Below, in pieces: positions 26,548 through 34,833 of a stretch of 64,000 bases of DNA. The translations under genes were made by a program, and so were the position numbers. The stretch is taken from positions 992,001 to 1,056,000 of the forward strand of contig NZ_CP104207.1 in assembly GCF_025244705.1 (NCBI RefSeq), given 5' to 3'. Below the pieces are notes generated by a model. The model made no database searches. It saw only the letters and a list, made by a program, of their open reading frames with translations, and was not told where the DNA came from. Position 1 is the stretch's first letter; every line of letters starts with the position of its first letter. The stretch comes from Sphingopyxis sp. PET50. Its GTDB lineage: Bacteria > Pseudomonadota > Alphaproteobacteria > Sphingomonadales > Sphingomonadaceae.

Positions 26548-28053
26548 CTACCCGGCGCAGACCTCTTCCGCCAGTTCGGCCTTTAGGATGCGGCGCAGCA
26601 GCTTTCCGGTTTCATTATAGGGGAGCGCGTCGCGGACGAACCATTGCTCCGGCGTCTTGGTCGAGCGCAACTTGGTGCGGATCGTGGCCGCCATCGCTGT
26701 CGTGTCGGGGTGGCCCGACCGCGACACGATCACCGCCACAACCTTTTCGCCCCATTTCTCGCACGGGATGCCCAGCACCGCGCAATCGGCGATATCGTCG
26801 AAGGTGCGCAGCATATCCTCGATCTCGCCCGGCGAGATATTCTCGCCCCCGCGCACGATCACATCGTCGAGCCGCCCCTCGACGAACAGATAGCCGCCCT
26901 CGTCGAGCCATCCCGCGTCGTTGGTAGCGAACCAGCCGTCGTCGGCGATCGCCTTTTTGTGCAGATATTCGCCCGACACCTGTTCGCCGCGCACATGGAT
27001 CTCGCCCTGCTCGCCGGGCGCGCAGCAACTGCCGTCCTCGCGTCGGATTTCCAGCTCGACGCTCGGCAGCGGCTGGCCGACCGACGCGATGCGGCGGCGA
27101 ACCTGCGGGTCGTCGGAGGCGAAGGCGATGCGATGATCCTCGGCGCCGAGCAGCGCGATCGTCGAACTCGTCTCGGTCAGCCCATAGGCGTTGACGAAAT
27201 CGACCTGCGGCAGCATTTCCAGCGCGCGGGCGATCACCGGCTCGGGCATCTTGCCCCCGCCATAGGACAGCGCGCGCAGCGCCGGCAGCGTTTCGCCCGT
27301 CTCTGCCATCACGTCGAGGATGCGATCCAGCATCGTCGGCACCACCATCGCATGAGTGATGCCCTCGTGCGCCGCCGTGGCCACCCAATCCTCGGCGGTG
27401 AAGGCGGGGAGGTAGACGATCCGCCGTCCACCATAGGCAGCGGTCAAAATCGCTGAAATCCCCGCGATATGGTAACTGGGCACGCTGACCAGCGCCGCTT
27501 CTTCCTCGTCCGCGCCAAGGAACTCGACCGTCGACATGACATAGGAGGTCAGGTTGCCATGGCGCAGCACCGCCGCCTTCGGCTCGCCCGTGGTGCCGCT
27601 GGTGAACAGCAGCACTGCGATATCATTATCGGCTTCCGGCAGCTCGACCTTCTCTGGCGTCTCGTCGCCCAGGAACTCCGCCTCGAAATCGCTGCGCGCG
27701 ACCAGCTCAACGCCCTCGACCGGCGCGATGCGCGCCAGCATATCGTCGTCGGCGATCAGCACCGCGGGCGCGCTGCGCGCAACGAGCTTGTTCAGGTCGG
27801 CATCGGCCAGCCGATAGTTGAGCGGCACGAAGGGCGTTCCCGCCATCCCGCTCGCGAACAGCAGCAGCGGCAGGGCGGTGCCGTTCATGCCCAGGAACGC
27901 CGTATTCGCCTTGCCCTTGCCGGCCAGCCACGCCGCAACTCGCGTCGCCCGCGCGCGATAGCCGTCGAAGTCGACCCCGTCGGCGCGTCCGCCGAGCGCC
28001 TGCCGGTCGCAACAGGCATCGGCAGCGATATCGAGAAGCAGCGGCGTGCGCAT
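26548..28053 (-). CDS. Acyl-CoA synthetase (AMP-forming)
   Basis: A 501-residue, intact ANL-superfamily ligase. The P-loop is LLFTSGTTGEPKAA, then NAYGLTETSS, GWFATNDAGWLDEGG, GGENISPGE and the C-terminal Lys in YNETGKLLRR. It activates a carboxylate to its CoA ester at the head of the operon with hydratase, CaiB and amidohydrolase. Because it is intact, its motifs give a reference for the three broken ligases in this window. Confidence 0.92.
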   Translation of the reverse strand: MRTPLLLDIAADACCDRQALGGRADGVDFDGYRARATRVAAWLAGKGKANTAFLGMNGTALPLLLFASGMAGTPFVPLNYRLADADLNKLVARSAPAVLIADDDMLARIAPVEGVELVARSDFEAEFLGDETPEKVELPEADNDIAVLLFTSGTTGEPKAAVLRHGNLTSYVMSTVEFLGADEEEAALVSVPSYHIAGISAILTAAYGGRRIVYLPAFTAEDWVATAAHEGITHAMVVPTMLDRILDVMAETGETLPALRALSYGGGKMPEPVIARALEMLPQVDFVNAYGLTETSSTIALLGAEDHRIAFASDDPQVRRRIASVGQPLPSVELEIRREDGSCCAPGEQGEIHVRGEQVSGEYLHKKAIADDGWFATNDAGWLDEGGYLFVEGRLDDVIVRGGENISPGEIEDMLRTFDDIADCAVLGIPCEKWGEKVVAVIVSRSGHPDTTAMAATIRTKLRSTKTPEQWFVRDALPYNETGKLLRRILKAELAEEVCAG

Positions 28054-28057
28054 GGCG

Positions 28058-28366
28058 TCAATCCGAAGCGGGAAGCGGCTTCGCGCCCTTGATCGTCATC
28101 GCGACGCCATTGAACGCCAGCGATCCCTTTCCCGCCTTGGCGCCCAGCACCTCGATCCCGCTCGCCTCGTCGGTGTAGCGCTTGCCGATCAATACTCCCT
28201 CGGCGAAATCGGGATGCACCGCGCCGCCCGGCGCGCTCGCATCGTCGATCGGCACCACGGGGGCCCCGCCGCACTGCAACTCGCCGGGGGCGCTGGGCGG
28301 CCGCACCACCACCAGCTGCGCATCGCACACCGCGCTTTTCCAACGCGAACCCGGCTTCAACTCCAT
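28058..28366 (-). CDS. Small conserved-looking protein of unknown function
   Basis: 102 residues. I do not recognise the family. It has an N-terminal MELKPGSRWKSAVCDAQLVVVR, a CGG motif near residue 34, and a rubredoxin-like or beta-rich look with many Gly and Pro. No signal peptide or membrane segment. The ATG at 28366 has AAGGA upstream; the frame continues further without one. It ends 4 bases before the ligase start and opens the operon, so it probably acts with the ligase. Confidence 0.6.
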   Translation of the reverse strand: MELKPGSRWKSAVCDAQLVVVRPPSAPGELQCGGAPVVPIDDASAPGGAVHPDFAEGVLIGKRYTDEASGIEVLGAKAGKGSLAFNGVAMTIKGAKPLPASD

Positions 28367-28443
28367 GTCACTCGATCCTTTCCCGTGGCGCCGTCTGTCG
28401 TCTTTGCTCCGCCAATATGTCAATCGACATAGAAAGTAAACGT

Positions 28444-28455
28444 AGTTATATAACT
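28444..28455. promoter_or_regulatory. Palindrome AGTTATATAACT, type A operator
   Basis: A perfect 12-base palindrome between the divergent small-protein operon and the plus-strand ligase. It is identical to the centre of the 16-base palindrome at 3835-3850. Confidence 0.6.
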
Positions 28456-28476
28456 CAAAACAGCAAAGGGAGAGCC

Positions 28477-30209
28477 ATGCATCCTCGGCATTTTGCGCAG
28501 GCGGCGCCCGATCGCCCGGCGATTGTCATGGCGGCGAGCGGCGCGGCGACAAGCTACGCTGAACTCGAGGCCGTCGCAAACCGCGGGGCGCAGCTTTTCC
28601 GCGCGCTCGCGATCGGACCGGGCGACACCGTGGCGGTCTGGCTCAAGAATGTGCGCGAATATTTCGAAATCTATTGGGCCGCGCAGCGGGCGGGGCTCTA
28701 CCTCTGCCCGATCTCGAGCCAGCTCACCGCCGAGGAAGCCGCCTATATATTGAACGACAGCGGCTCGAAGTCGCTCGTCACCCACGCCGACGTGCCCGCC
28801 GCCGCGGCGCTGCTCGAAGGCCGCGCCGACCTGATTCCCGACGTCGCGCATATCTACGACGTCGGCGCCAAGCCTCGCGCCGTCATGGCAAGCCGCCGTC
28901 GCCGGGCAGTCCGCGACCCGCATTGCCGACGAATCGGCGGGTTATCACCTCGTCTATTCCTCGGGCACCACCGGCTAGCCCAAGGGCATCCGCCTGCCGC
29001 TCTCGGGCGAGCCCGCCGATGCCCCGCACATGCTCGCCGAGCGCATGGCGGCGCGTTACGGTGTCGGCCCGGACAGCGTGCTCCTTTCGCCCGCTCCCCT
29101 CTATCACACCGCGCCGCTCGCCTATGGCATGTGTGCGCACCGCCTCGGCGCGACCGTCGTCATCATGGAGCGGTTCGATGCCGAAGAGGTGCTGCGCCTG
29201 ATCGAGAAGCACCGCGTCACCTTCATGCAGATGGTGCCGACGATGTTCATCCGCCTGCTCGCGCTCCCTGACGATGTCCGCGCGCGCTACGATATCTCCT
29301 CGCTCGAAAAGATCGTCCACGCCGCCGCGCCGTGTCCGGTCGAGGTCAAGCGCCGGATGATCGAATGGCTCGGCCCGATCGTCTATGAATATTATGGCGG
29401 GTCGGAAGGCAATGGCTCGACCTTCATCACGCCCGAAGAATGGCTGGAACATCCCGGTTCGGTGGGCCGCGCCGACTGGGGAACGCTTCACATCTGCGGC
29501 GGCGACGGCGAAGAGGTCGGGCCCGGCACCGACGGCCTCGTCTATTTCGAGGGCGGCTGGGATTTCCAGTATCTCAATGACCCCGAAAAGACCCGCGACG
29601 CGCGCCACCCGCGCCATCCCGGCTGGTCGACGCTCGGCGACATCGGCCATGTCGATGCGGACGGCTATCTCTACCTCACCGACCGCAAGAGCTTCATGAT
29701 CATCTCGGGCGGGGTGAACATCTATCCGCAGGAGGCCGAAAATCTGCTGATCCAGCATCCCGAGGTCGCCGACGTCGCGGTCATCGGCGTGCCCAATGCC
29801 GAGATGGGCGAGGAGGTGAAGGCGGTGGTCCAGCCGAAGAAGTGGACCGACAGCCGGCCCCGACCTCGCCGCGCGGCTGATCGCGCACTGCCGCGCGCAT
29901 CTCAGCCCGATCAAATGCCCGCGCTCGGTCGATTTCGACCCCGCGCTGCCCAGGCATGATACGGGGAAGCTGTACAAGCAGGCGGTGCGTAAGCGTTATT
30001 GGCCGCATGGGTTAGGGCGCCGAAGGGGCTTCCAGATGCGGGGCCGGCATTCATCATCATCATCGTCACCCCGGATCAAGTCGGCGATTATCCCTTTCAG
30101 CCAAGGGACCGCTCCCCGGCGAAAGCCGGGGTCCACGCGGCGCGGCGCTGGGCCATCTGGACCCCGGCTTTCGCCGGGGAACACACCGCTACTTGTCTCA
30201 ACGATATAA
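28477..30209 (+). CDS. Acyl-CoA synthetase (AMP-forming), broken as read
   Basis: An ANL-family ligase with start at MHPRHFAQ after AAAGGGAGAG. Three lesions are present: a one-base addition near 28888, an in-frame TAG at 28976-28978 within the ATP loop (SSGTTG-stop-PKG), and an added A at 29852 before GCCGGC. If 28974-28979 were GCCGGC, the loop would read TTGRPKG. Later motifs are intact: YYGGSEGN, GDIGHVDADGY, and the C-terminal Lys in RHDTGKLYK. The expected end near YWPHG lacks a stop, and the frame runs into a dispersed repeat to 30209. Possibly truly decayed at its 3' end. Confidence 0.75.
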
Positions 30210-30236
30210 ACGCCGATCAAGTCCGGGGTGACGAGA
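30064..30236. repeat. Nested intergenic inverted repeats (family 4)
   Basis: Outer CACCCCGGATCAAGTC and GATCAAGTCCGGGGTG enclose inner CCGGCGAAAGCCGGGGTCCA and its complement TGGACCCCGGCTTTCGCCGG. A short relative is at 44383-44415. The 3' end of the upstream ligase frame reads into this element. Confidence 0.65.
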
Positions 30237-30308
30237 CTAGTGCGGTTCGAGCTTGATCTTCGAGCAAACCATCTTGCAGCCTCGATCAATCGGCCTATTT
30301 TGCCCCAT

Positions 30309-30644
30309 ATGATCCGCTCGCTGCTCGGCCTGATGCTCGCCGTCGCCTTCGCCTTTCAGGGCATGACCGGCTGCGCCATGGCGGAAACCGTGATCGCGGC
30401 ATCGGCGAGCGACCATTGCGCCGAAATGGCCGCGGCCCGGTCCACCGACACGTCGCATCGCCAGACGCCCGATGGCGACGCGCCGCACGACTGCAAGCAT
30501 AGCTGCCATCTATCCGCCATCCCGGCGCCGTCGGCGCTCGTTGCGGAGCCTGCTGCTTCTCCCGAGCTCGTCGCGGCGACCATTCTCGCCTCACGTCACG
30601 GCGGCCGAACGATGCCCGCCATTCCCCCTCCGCGCGCGGCCTGA
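30309..30644 (+). CDS. DUF2946-like small exported protein (copper-associated)
   Basis: 111 residues. A signal peptide covers about the first 25 residues (LLGLMLAVAFAFQGMTGCAMA). The mature part has HDCKHSCHL and other Cys/His, as in the short DUF2946-like proteins found upstream of copA in many proteobacteria. It is probably periplasmic or membrane-linked with a role in copper binding; the exact function is unknown. It ends 78 bases before copA and is likely co-transcribed. Confidence 0.6.
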   Translation: MIRSLLGLMLAVAFAFQGMTGCAMAETVIAASASDHCAEMAAARSTDTSHRQTPDGDAPHDCKHSCHLSAIPAPSALVAEPAASPELVAATILASRHGGRTMPAIPPPRAA

Positions 30645-30722
30645 ATCCGCCACTTCTCACTATTCGCTTGAAAGCATCGGCCATCGGCCGATGGTTCGGG
30701 CCATGGATTCAGGACGAAACCC

Positions 30723-32459
30723 ATGCATCACCAACTGACGCGGCGCGGCTTTGTGGCCAGCGCCGCCGCGCTCGGCGGCGGGCTTGCCATGCCGCTTTGG
30801 GCGCAATCGGGCCATGCCGGCCATCTCGCCGGTCCGGGCACCCTCTCGAGCAAGGATATCCGCCTGTCGATCGGGCACATGCCTTTCCGGCTCGGGAAGC
30901 GCAGCGGCCATGCCGTCACCGTCAACGACAGCCTGCCCGGACCGCTCATCCGCCTGCGCGAGGGGCAGACCGCGCGCATCCACGTCACCAACACGCTCGA
31001 CGAGGACACGTCGATCCACTGGCACGGCCTGCTGCTGCCCTTCCAGATGGACGGCGTCCCCGGCATCAGCTTCCCCGGCATCCGCCCGCGCGAGACCTTC
31101 ACCTATGAATTTCCGGTGCGGCAGGCGGGGACCTATTGGTACCACAGCCATTCGAACATGCAGGAGGCGATGGGCCTCTATGGCGCGCTCGTCATTGATC
31201 CCGCCGGGGCAGACTATGCGCCCTACGACCGCGAACATATGCTCGTGCTCGCCGACTGGAGCTTCCTCCATCCGCATGTCCTGCTGAAAAAGCTCAAGCA
31301 GCAGGGCGGCTATTTCAACCGGCAGAAACAGACGCTCGCGGGCCAGCTTGCGGGCAAGGACCAGAAGGGCGCCGACCGCCGCATGTGGGGCGGCATGCGC
31401 ATGGACCCGACCGACATTTCGGACGTCACCGGCAGCACCTACACCTATCTGGTCAACGGCCACGACAGCGACGGCAACTGGACCGGCCTGTTCGCACCCG
31501 GCGAGCGGGTGCGGCTTCGCATCGTCAACGCCTCGGCGATGACCAATTTCAACATCCGCATCCCCGGCCTGCCGATGACGGTGGTGCAGGCCGACGGCCT
31601 CGCGGTGCAGCCGGTCGAGACCGACGAGTTCCAGATCGCGGTCGCCGAAACCTATGACGTCATCGTCATGCCCCCCGAAGCGCGGCCCTATGGCTTCATC
31701 GCCGAGGCGCTCGACCGTTCGGGGCAGGTGAGGGCGACGCTCGCCCCCGCGATGGGCATGGTGGCGCCGATCCCGGCGCTTCGCGACCGCCCGCTGCTGA
31801 CCATGAAGGACATGGGCATGATGGATCATGCCGCGATGGGGCATGACATGGCCGGCATGGACCATGGCGCGATGAAGATGCGCGACAAATCGGCCGCGCC
31901 GGACATCGCCTATGGTCCCGGCGTCGCCACCGTCTCGCCGATGCCGATGGACCGGCTCGGCGACCGGCCGACCGGGCTGGAGGATGTGCCGCACCGCGTC
32001 CTTACCTATCGCGATCTCAGGTCGCGCGATCCCAGCCCCGACGACCGCGCGCCGTCGCGCTCGATCGACGTCCATCTGACCGCCAACATGGAACGCTATA
32101 TGTGGTCGTTCGACGGCGTGAAGCTGTCGGAGAACCCCGAGCCGATCGCCTTCCGGCACAACGAGCGCGTGCGCGTGAACCTGATCAACGACACGATGAT
32201 GCCGCATCCGATCCACCTCCACGGCCATTTCTTCGAGGTGGTGACGGGCAACCCCGGCCATCACCCGATGAAGCACACGGTGAATGTGCTTCCGGGCAGC
32301 AAGGTCAGCTTCGACCTCACCGCCGATGCGCTCGGAGACTGGGCCTTCCACTGCCATATGCTGATGCACATGCATACGGGGATGTTCCGTGTCGTCACCG
32401 TGCGGCACGAAGGCGATTCCAGTCACAGCGGCCACGGTGAGCATGGGGGGCATCAGTGA
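30723..32459 (+). CDS. copA: Copper resistance multicopper oxidase CopA
   Basis: 578 residues. A Tat signal (TRRGFVASAAA) is followed by three cupredoxin domains. Copper ligands are visible as HWHG, YHSHSN, HPIHLHGHFFE and HCHMLMHMHTGM. A Met/His-rich insert around residues 360-380 (GMMDHAAMGHDMAGMDHG) is typical of CopA and binds Cu(I). It oxidises and sequesters periplasmic copper. Its stop overlaps the CopB start region. Confidence 0.95.
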   Translation: MHHQLTRRGFVASAAALGGGLAMPLWAQSGHAGHLAGPGTLSSKDIRLSIGHMPFRLGKRSGHAVTVNDSLPGPLIRLREGQTARIHVTNTLDEDTSIHWHGLLLPFQMDGVPGISFPGIRPRETFTYEFPVRQAGTYWYHSHSNMQEAMGLYGALVIDPAGADYAPYDREHMLVLADWSFLHPHVLLKKLKQQGGYFNRQKQTLAGQLAGKDQKGADRRMWGGMRMDPTDISDVTGSTYTYLVNGHDSDGNWTGLFAPGERVRLRIVNASAMTNFNIRIPGLPMTVVQADGLAVQPVETDEFQIAVAETYDVIVMPPEARPYGFIAEALDRSGQVRATLAPAMGMVAPIPALRDRPLLTMKDMGMMDHAAMGHDMAGMDHGAMKMRDKSAAPDIAYGPGVATVSPMPMDRLGDRPTGLEDVPHRVLTYRDLRSRDPSPDDRAPSRSIDVHLTANMERYMWSFDGVKLSENPEPIAFRHNERVRVNLINDTMMPHPIHLHGHFFEVVTGNPGHHPMKHTVNVLPGSKVSFDLTADALGDWAFHCHMLMHMHTGMFRVVTVRHEGDSSHSGHGEHGGHQ

Positions 32460-33334
32460 TGCGCGCCCTCCTTCTCCTCCCGCTGCTGGCGCTCGCTTCG
32501 CCCGCAGCCGCGCAGGACCATAGCGGCCATGTCATGCCCGAGGCGCCCACCGCCGACCCGCATGCCGGTCATCGGATGCCGACCGACACGCCCGTCGGCG
32601 ACGCCCCCGCACCCACGCCGCCGACCGACCACGCCGCCGATGCCGTCTACGACCGCGCCGCGATGGAACGCGCCCGGGCAATGCTGACGCGCGAAAGCGG
32701 CGGCATGTCTTTCTCGAAGATCACGCTCGACCTCGCCGAGGTGCAGATCCGCGACGGCGCGGACGCTTATCGCTGGGAAGGCGAGGCCTGGTTCGGCGGC
32801 GACATCGACCGGCTCAAGCTCAAATATGAAGGCGAGGGCGAATGGGGCGGCGCGCCCGGCCATGCCGAGGTGCAGGCGCGCTATTCGCGGGCGATCGATC
32901 CCTGGTGGGACGTCAGCGCCGGCATCCGCTACGACATCGCGCCGAACCCGTCGCGCACCTATGCCGCGATCGGGATCGAGGGCGTCGCGCCCTATTGGTT
33001 CCACCTCGAAGGCACTGCCTTCGTCTCGACCAAAGGCGACGTTCACCTGCGCGCCGAGGGCAGCTACGATCAGCGCATCACCCAGCGCCTGATCCTGCAG
33101 CCGCGGGTAGAGGCGAATGCCGCGTTGCAGGACGTCCCTGAACTCGGCATCGGCGGCGGCCTCTCCGATGTCGAACTCGGCCTGCGGCTGCGCTACGAGA
33201 TCGTTCCCGAATTCGCGCCCTATGTCGGCGTCGAATATGCCCGCAAGATCGGCGACACCGCCCGCTTCGCGCGCGCGGCGGGCGAGGGCGTCGGGGGCGC
33301 TAGCTTCGTTGCGGGGGTGCGGCTCTGGTTCTGA
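32459..33334 (+). CDS. copB: Copper resistance outer-membrane protein CopB
   Basis: 291 residues. Signal peptide MRALLLLPLLALASPAAAQ, then a His-rich linker (DHSGHVMPEAP, HAGHRM) and a beta-barrel CopB domain ending with an aromatic residue, as outer-membrane proteins do (VRLWF). GTGATG allows a start at 32456 or 32459; the ATG at 32459 overlaps the copA stop (TGATG). It acts with CopA in copper resistance. Confidence 0.92.
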   Translation: MRALLLLPLLALASPAAAQDHSGHVMPEAPTADPHAGHRMPTDTPVGDAPAPTPPTDHAADAVYDRAAMERARAMLTRESGGMSFSKITLDLAEVQIRDGADAYRWEGEAWFGGDIDRLKLKYEGEGEWGGAPGHAEVQARYSRAIDPWWDVSAGIRYDIAPNPSRTYAAIGIEGVAPYWFHLEGTAFVSTKGDVHLRAEGSYDQRITQRLILQPRVEANAALQDVPELGIGGGLSDVELGLRLRYEIVPEFAPYVGVEYARKIGDTARFARAAGEGVGGASFVAGVRLWF

Positions 33335-33346
33335 TCTCTCACACAT

Positions 33347-33376
33347 CGTCATTGCTTCGCTGCGCTCGCAATGACG
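33347..33376. repeat. Short inverted repeat (family 5, copy 1)
   Basis: CGTCATTGC and GCAATGACG arms between copB and the convergent YnfA gene. A near copy lies at 54262-54293. It could fold as a weak terminator. Confidence 0.5.
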
Positions 33377-33384
33377 AACTTGGT

Positions 33385-33723
33385 CTATGTCCGCCCCGGT
33401 CCCCACAGGATCAGCGCTGCGCCGCCAAGGCAGATCAGCCCGCCGAGCAGGTCCCACCGGTCGGGCGACACGCCTTCGACCAGCCTCAGCCATACCAGCG
33501 ACGCGACGATGTAAATCCCACCATAGGCCGCGAACGCGCGTCCCGCCGCTTCGGCCTCGACCCGCGTCAGCGCAAAGGCGAAAAAAGCCAGCGCCAGCGC
33601 GCCGGGCGCCAGCCACCAGGGCGACTTGTCCAGCCGCAGCACCGTCCAGAAAGCGAAACAGCCCCCGATCTCGCCGAGCGCCGCGAGGATGTACCAGCCG
33701 ATCGTCGCCAGCGGCGCAGTCAT
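33385..33723 (-). CDS. YnfA/UPF0060 family small membrane protein
   Basis: 112 residues with four hydrophobic helices and the family pattern [18 protein letters not shown] and VYGGIYI-like [21 protein letters not shown]0060 proteins are small integral membrane proteins related to drug/metabolite transporters; the transported species is not established. The ATG at 33723 overlaps the MerR stop by four bases, so it lies in the MerR transcript and may help in metal or cation efflux. Confidence 0.88.
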   Translation of the reverse strand: MTAPLATIGWYILAALGEIGGCFAFWTVLRLDKSPWWLAPGALALAFFAFALTRVEAEAAGRAFAAYGGIYIVASLVWLRLVEGVSPDRWDLLGGLICLGGAALILWGPGRT

Positions 33724-34133
33724 GCGTGCGGGCTTTCGCACAGCGCATGATCGCCCAGCGCCTCGATCACCCGGCAGTCGCCCGCCAGCCCGCCGCGGCA
33801 GCGCCCGACGATCCGCGACAGCTCGCCGCGCAACGCTTCGAGTTGCGCGATCTTCGCCTCGACCTGCTCCAGATGGCCCGTCGCGATCCGGTCGGCCTCA
33901 GAGCATTCGCGCTCGGGATGATCCGACAGGTCGAGCAGCGACCGAATCTCCTCGATCGTGAACCCCAAGTCGCGCGAATGGCGCACGAAGGCGAGCCGCG
34001 AGCGGTGCGCCTCGCCATAGCTGCGATAATTGGCCGCGGTGCGATGCGGCGCGGGCAGCAGCCCGATGCGCTCGTAATAGCGGATCGTCTCGATATTGGC
34101 GCCGGTGGTACGTGCGAGTTCGCCGATTTTCAT
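33720..34133 (-). CDS. MerR-family metal-responsive regulator
   Basis: 137 residues. The N-terminal HTH ([26 protein letters not shown]) is followed by a coiled-coil dimer helix and a C-terminal Cys set ([15 protein letters not shown]) that could bind a divalent metal such as Zn, Cd, Co or Pb. The divergent CDF exporter and the stretched promoter between them support a metal-export switch. Which metal cannot be told from sequence. Confidence 0.88.
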   Translation of the reverse strand: MKIGELARTTGANIETIRYYERIGLLPAPHRTAANYRSYGEAHRSRLAFVRHSRDLGFTIEEIRSLLDLSDHPERECSEADRIATGHLEQVEAKIAQLEALRGELSRIVGRCRGGLAGDCRVIEALGDHALCESPHA

Positions 34134-34136
34134 GCC

Positions 34137-34168
34137 TTGACCCTGTAGTTGCTACAGGGTGCATATAG
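34137..34168 (+). promoter_or_regulatory. MerR-type promoter with operator dyad
   Basis: TTGACC (-35) is followed by a spacer longer than 17 bases that carries the dyad CCCTGTAG-TTG-CTACAGGG (34141-34159), then CATATAGG as -10 region. A 19-20 base spacer with a central dyad is the hallmark of MerR-activated promoters. It drives the CDF gene. Confidence 0.8.
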
Positions 34169-34202
34169 GCTGTCGACTCGAAACCCCAAGGAGATTCGGC
34201 AA

Positions 34203-34820
34203 GTGTCCGATCAATGCTGTGCCGGTAAGAGCGGAACGACTGCGCTCAACGACCCCAAATGGCGCCGTGTCCTGTGGATCGCGCTGATCGTCAACGCGGG
34301 CATGTTCGCGGTCGAGATCGTCGCGGGCGTCGCGGCGGACTCGCGCTCGCTTCAGGCCGACGCGCTCGATTTCCTCGGCGACGCCGCCAATTATGCGATC
34401 AGCCTCGGCGTCGCCGGCATGGCGCTCGCCTGGCGCGCCCGCGCCGCGCTGTTCAAGGCGGCGACGATGCTCGCTTTCGGCCTCGGCGTCCTCGCCGCGA
34501 CGATCTGGGGCTTCATGAGCGGCACGGCGCCGCATGCCGAAACCATGGGCATCATCGGTGTCTCGGCGCTCGTCGCCAACGCCGCCGTCGCGCTGATGCT
34601 GTACCGCTGGCGCACGGGCGATGCGAATATGCGCTCGGTGTGGATCTGCTCGCGCAACGATGCGATCGGCAACCTCGCGGTGCTCGCCGCCGCGCTCGGC
34701 GTGTTCGGAACGGGGCGCGGATGGCCCGACCTCGTGGTCGCCGCGATCATGGCCGGCCTCGCCATCTGGGGCAGCCTCGAAGTCTTCCGCCAGGCGCGCG
34801 GCGAACTCGCCGTCGCCTGA
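34203..34820 (+). CDS. Cation diffusion facilitator-like metal exporter (short form)
   Basis: 205 residues with six hydrophobic helices. The metal site appears as DALDFLGD in helix 2 and SRNDAIGN in helix 5. The cytoplasmic C-terminal domain of full CDF proteins is absent, as in a known short group linked to MerR genes. N-terminal CC (VSDQCCAGKSG) could bind metal. The GTG at 34203 is chosen because AAGGAG precedes it. Divergent from MerR and controlled by it. Confidence 0.85.
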   Translation: MSDQCCAGKSGTTALNDPKWRRVLWIALIVNAGMFAVEIVAGVAADSRSLQADALDFLGDAANYAISLGVAGMALAWRARAALFKAATMLAFGLGVLAATIWGFMSGTAPHAETMGIIGVSALVANAAVALMLYRWRTGDANMRSVWICSRNDAIGNLAVLAAALGVFGTGRGWPDLVVAAIMAGLAIWGSLEVFRQARGELAVA

Positions 34821-34833
34821 CGGCAAGGGGACG

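Noticed and set aside
28974-28979. Stop-codon readthrough or recoding at TAG in the ligase
   Set aside because: The site coincides with the motif linked to many plus-one errors, and no readthrough context or suppressor is seen.
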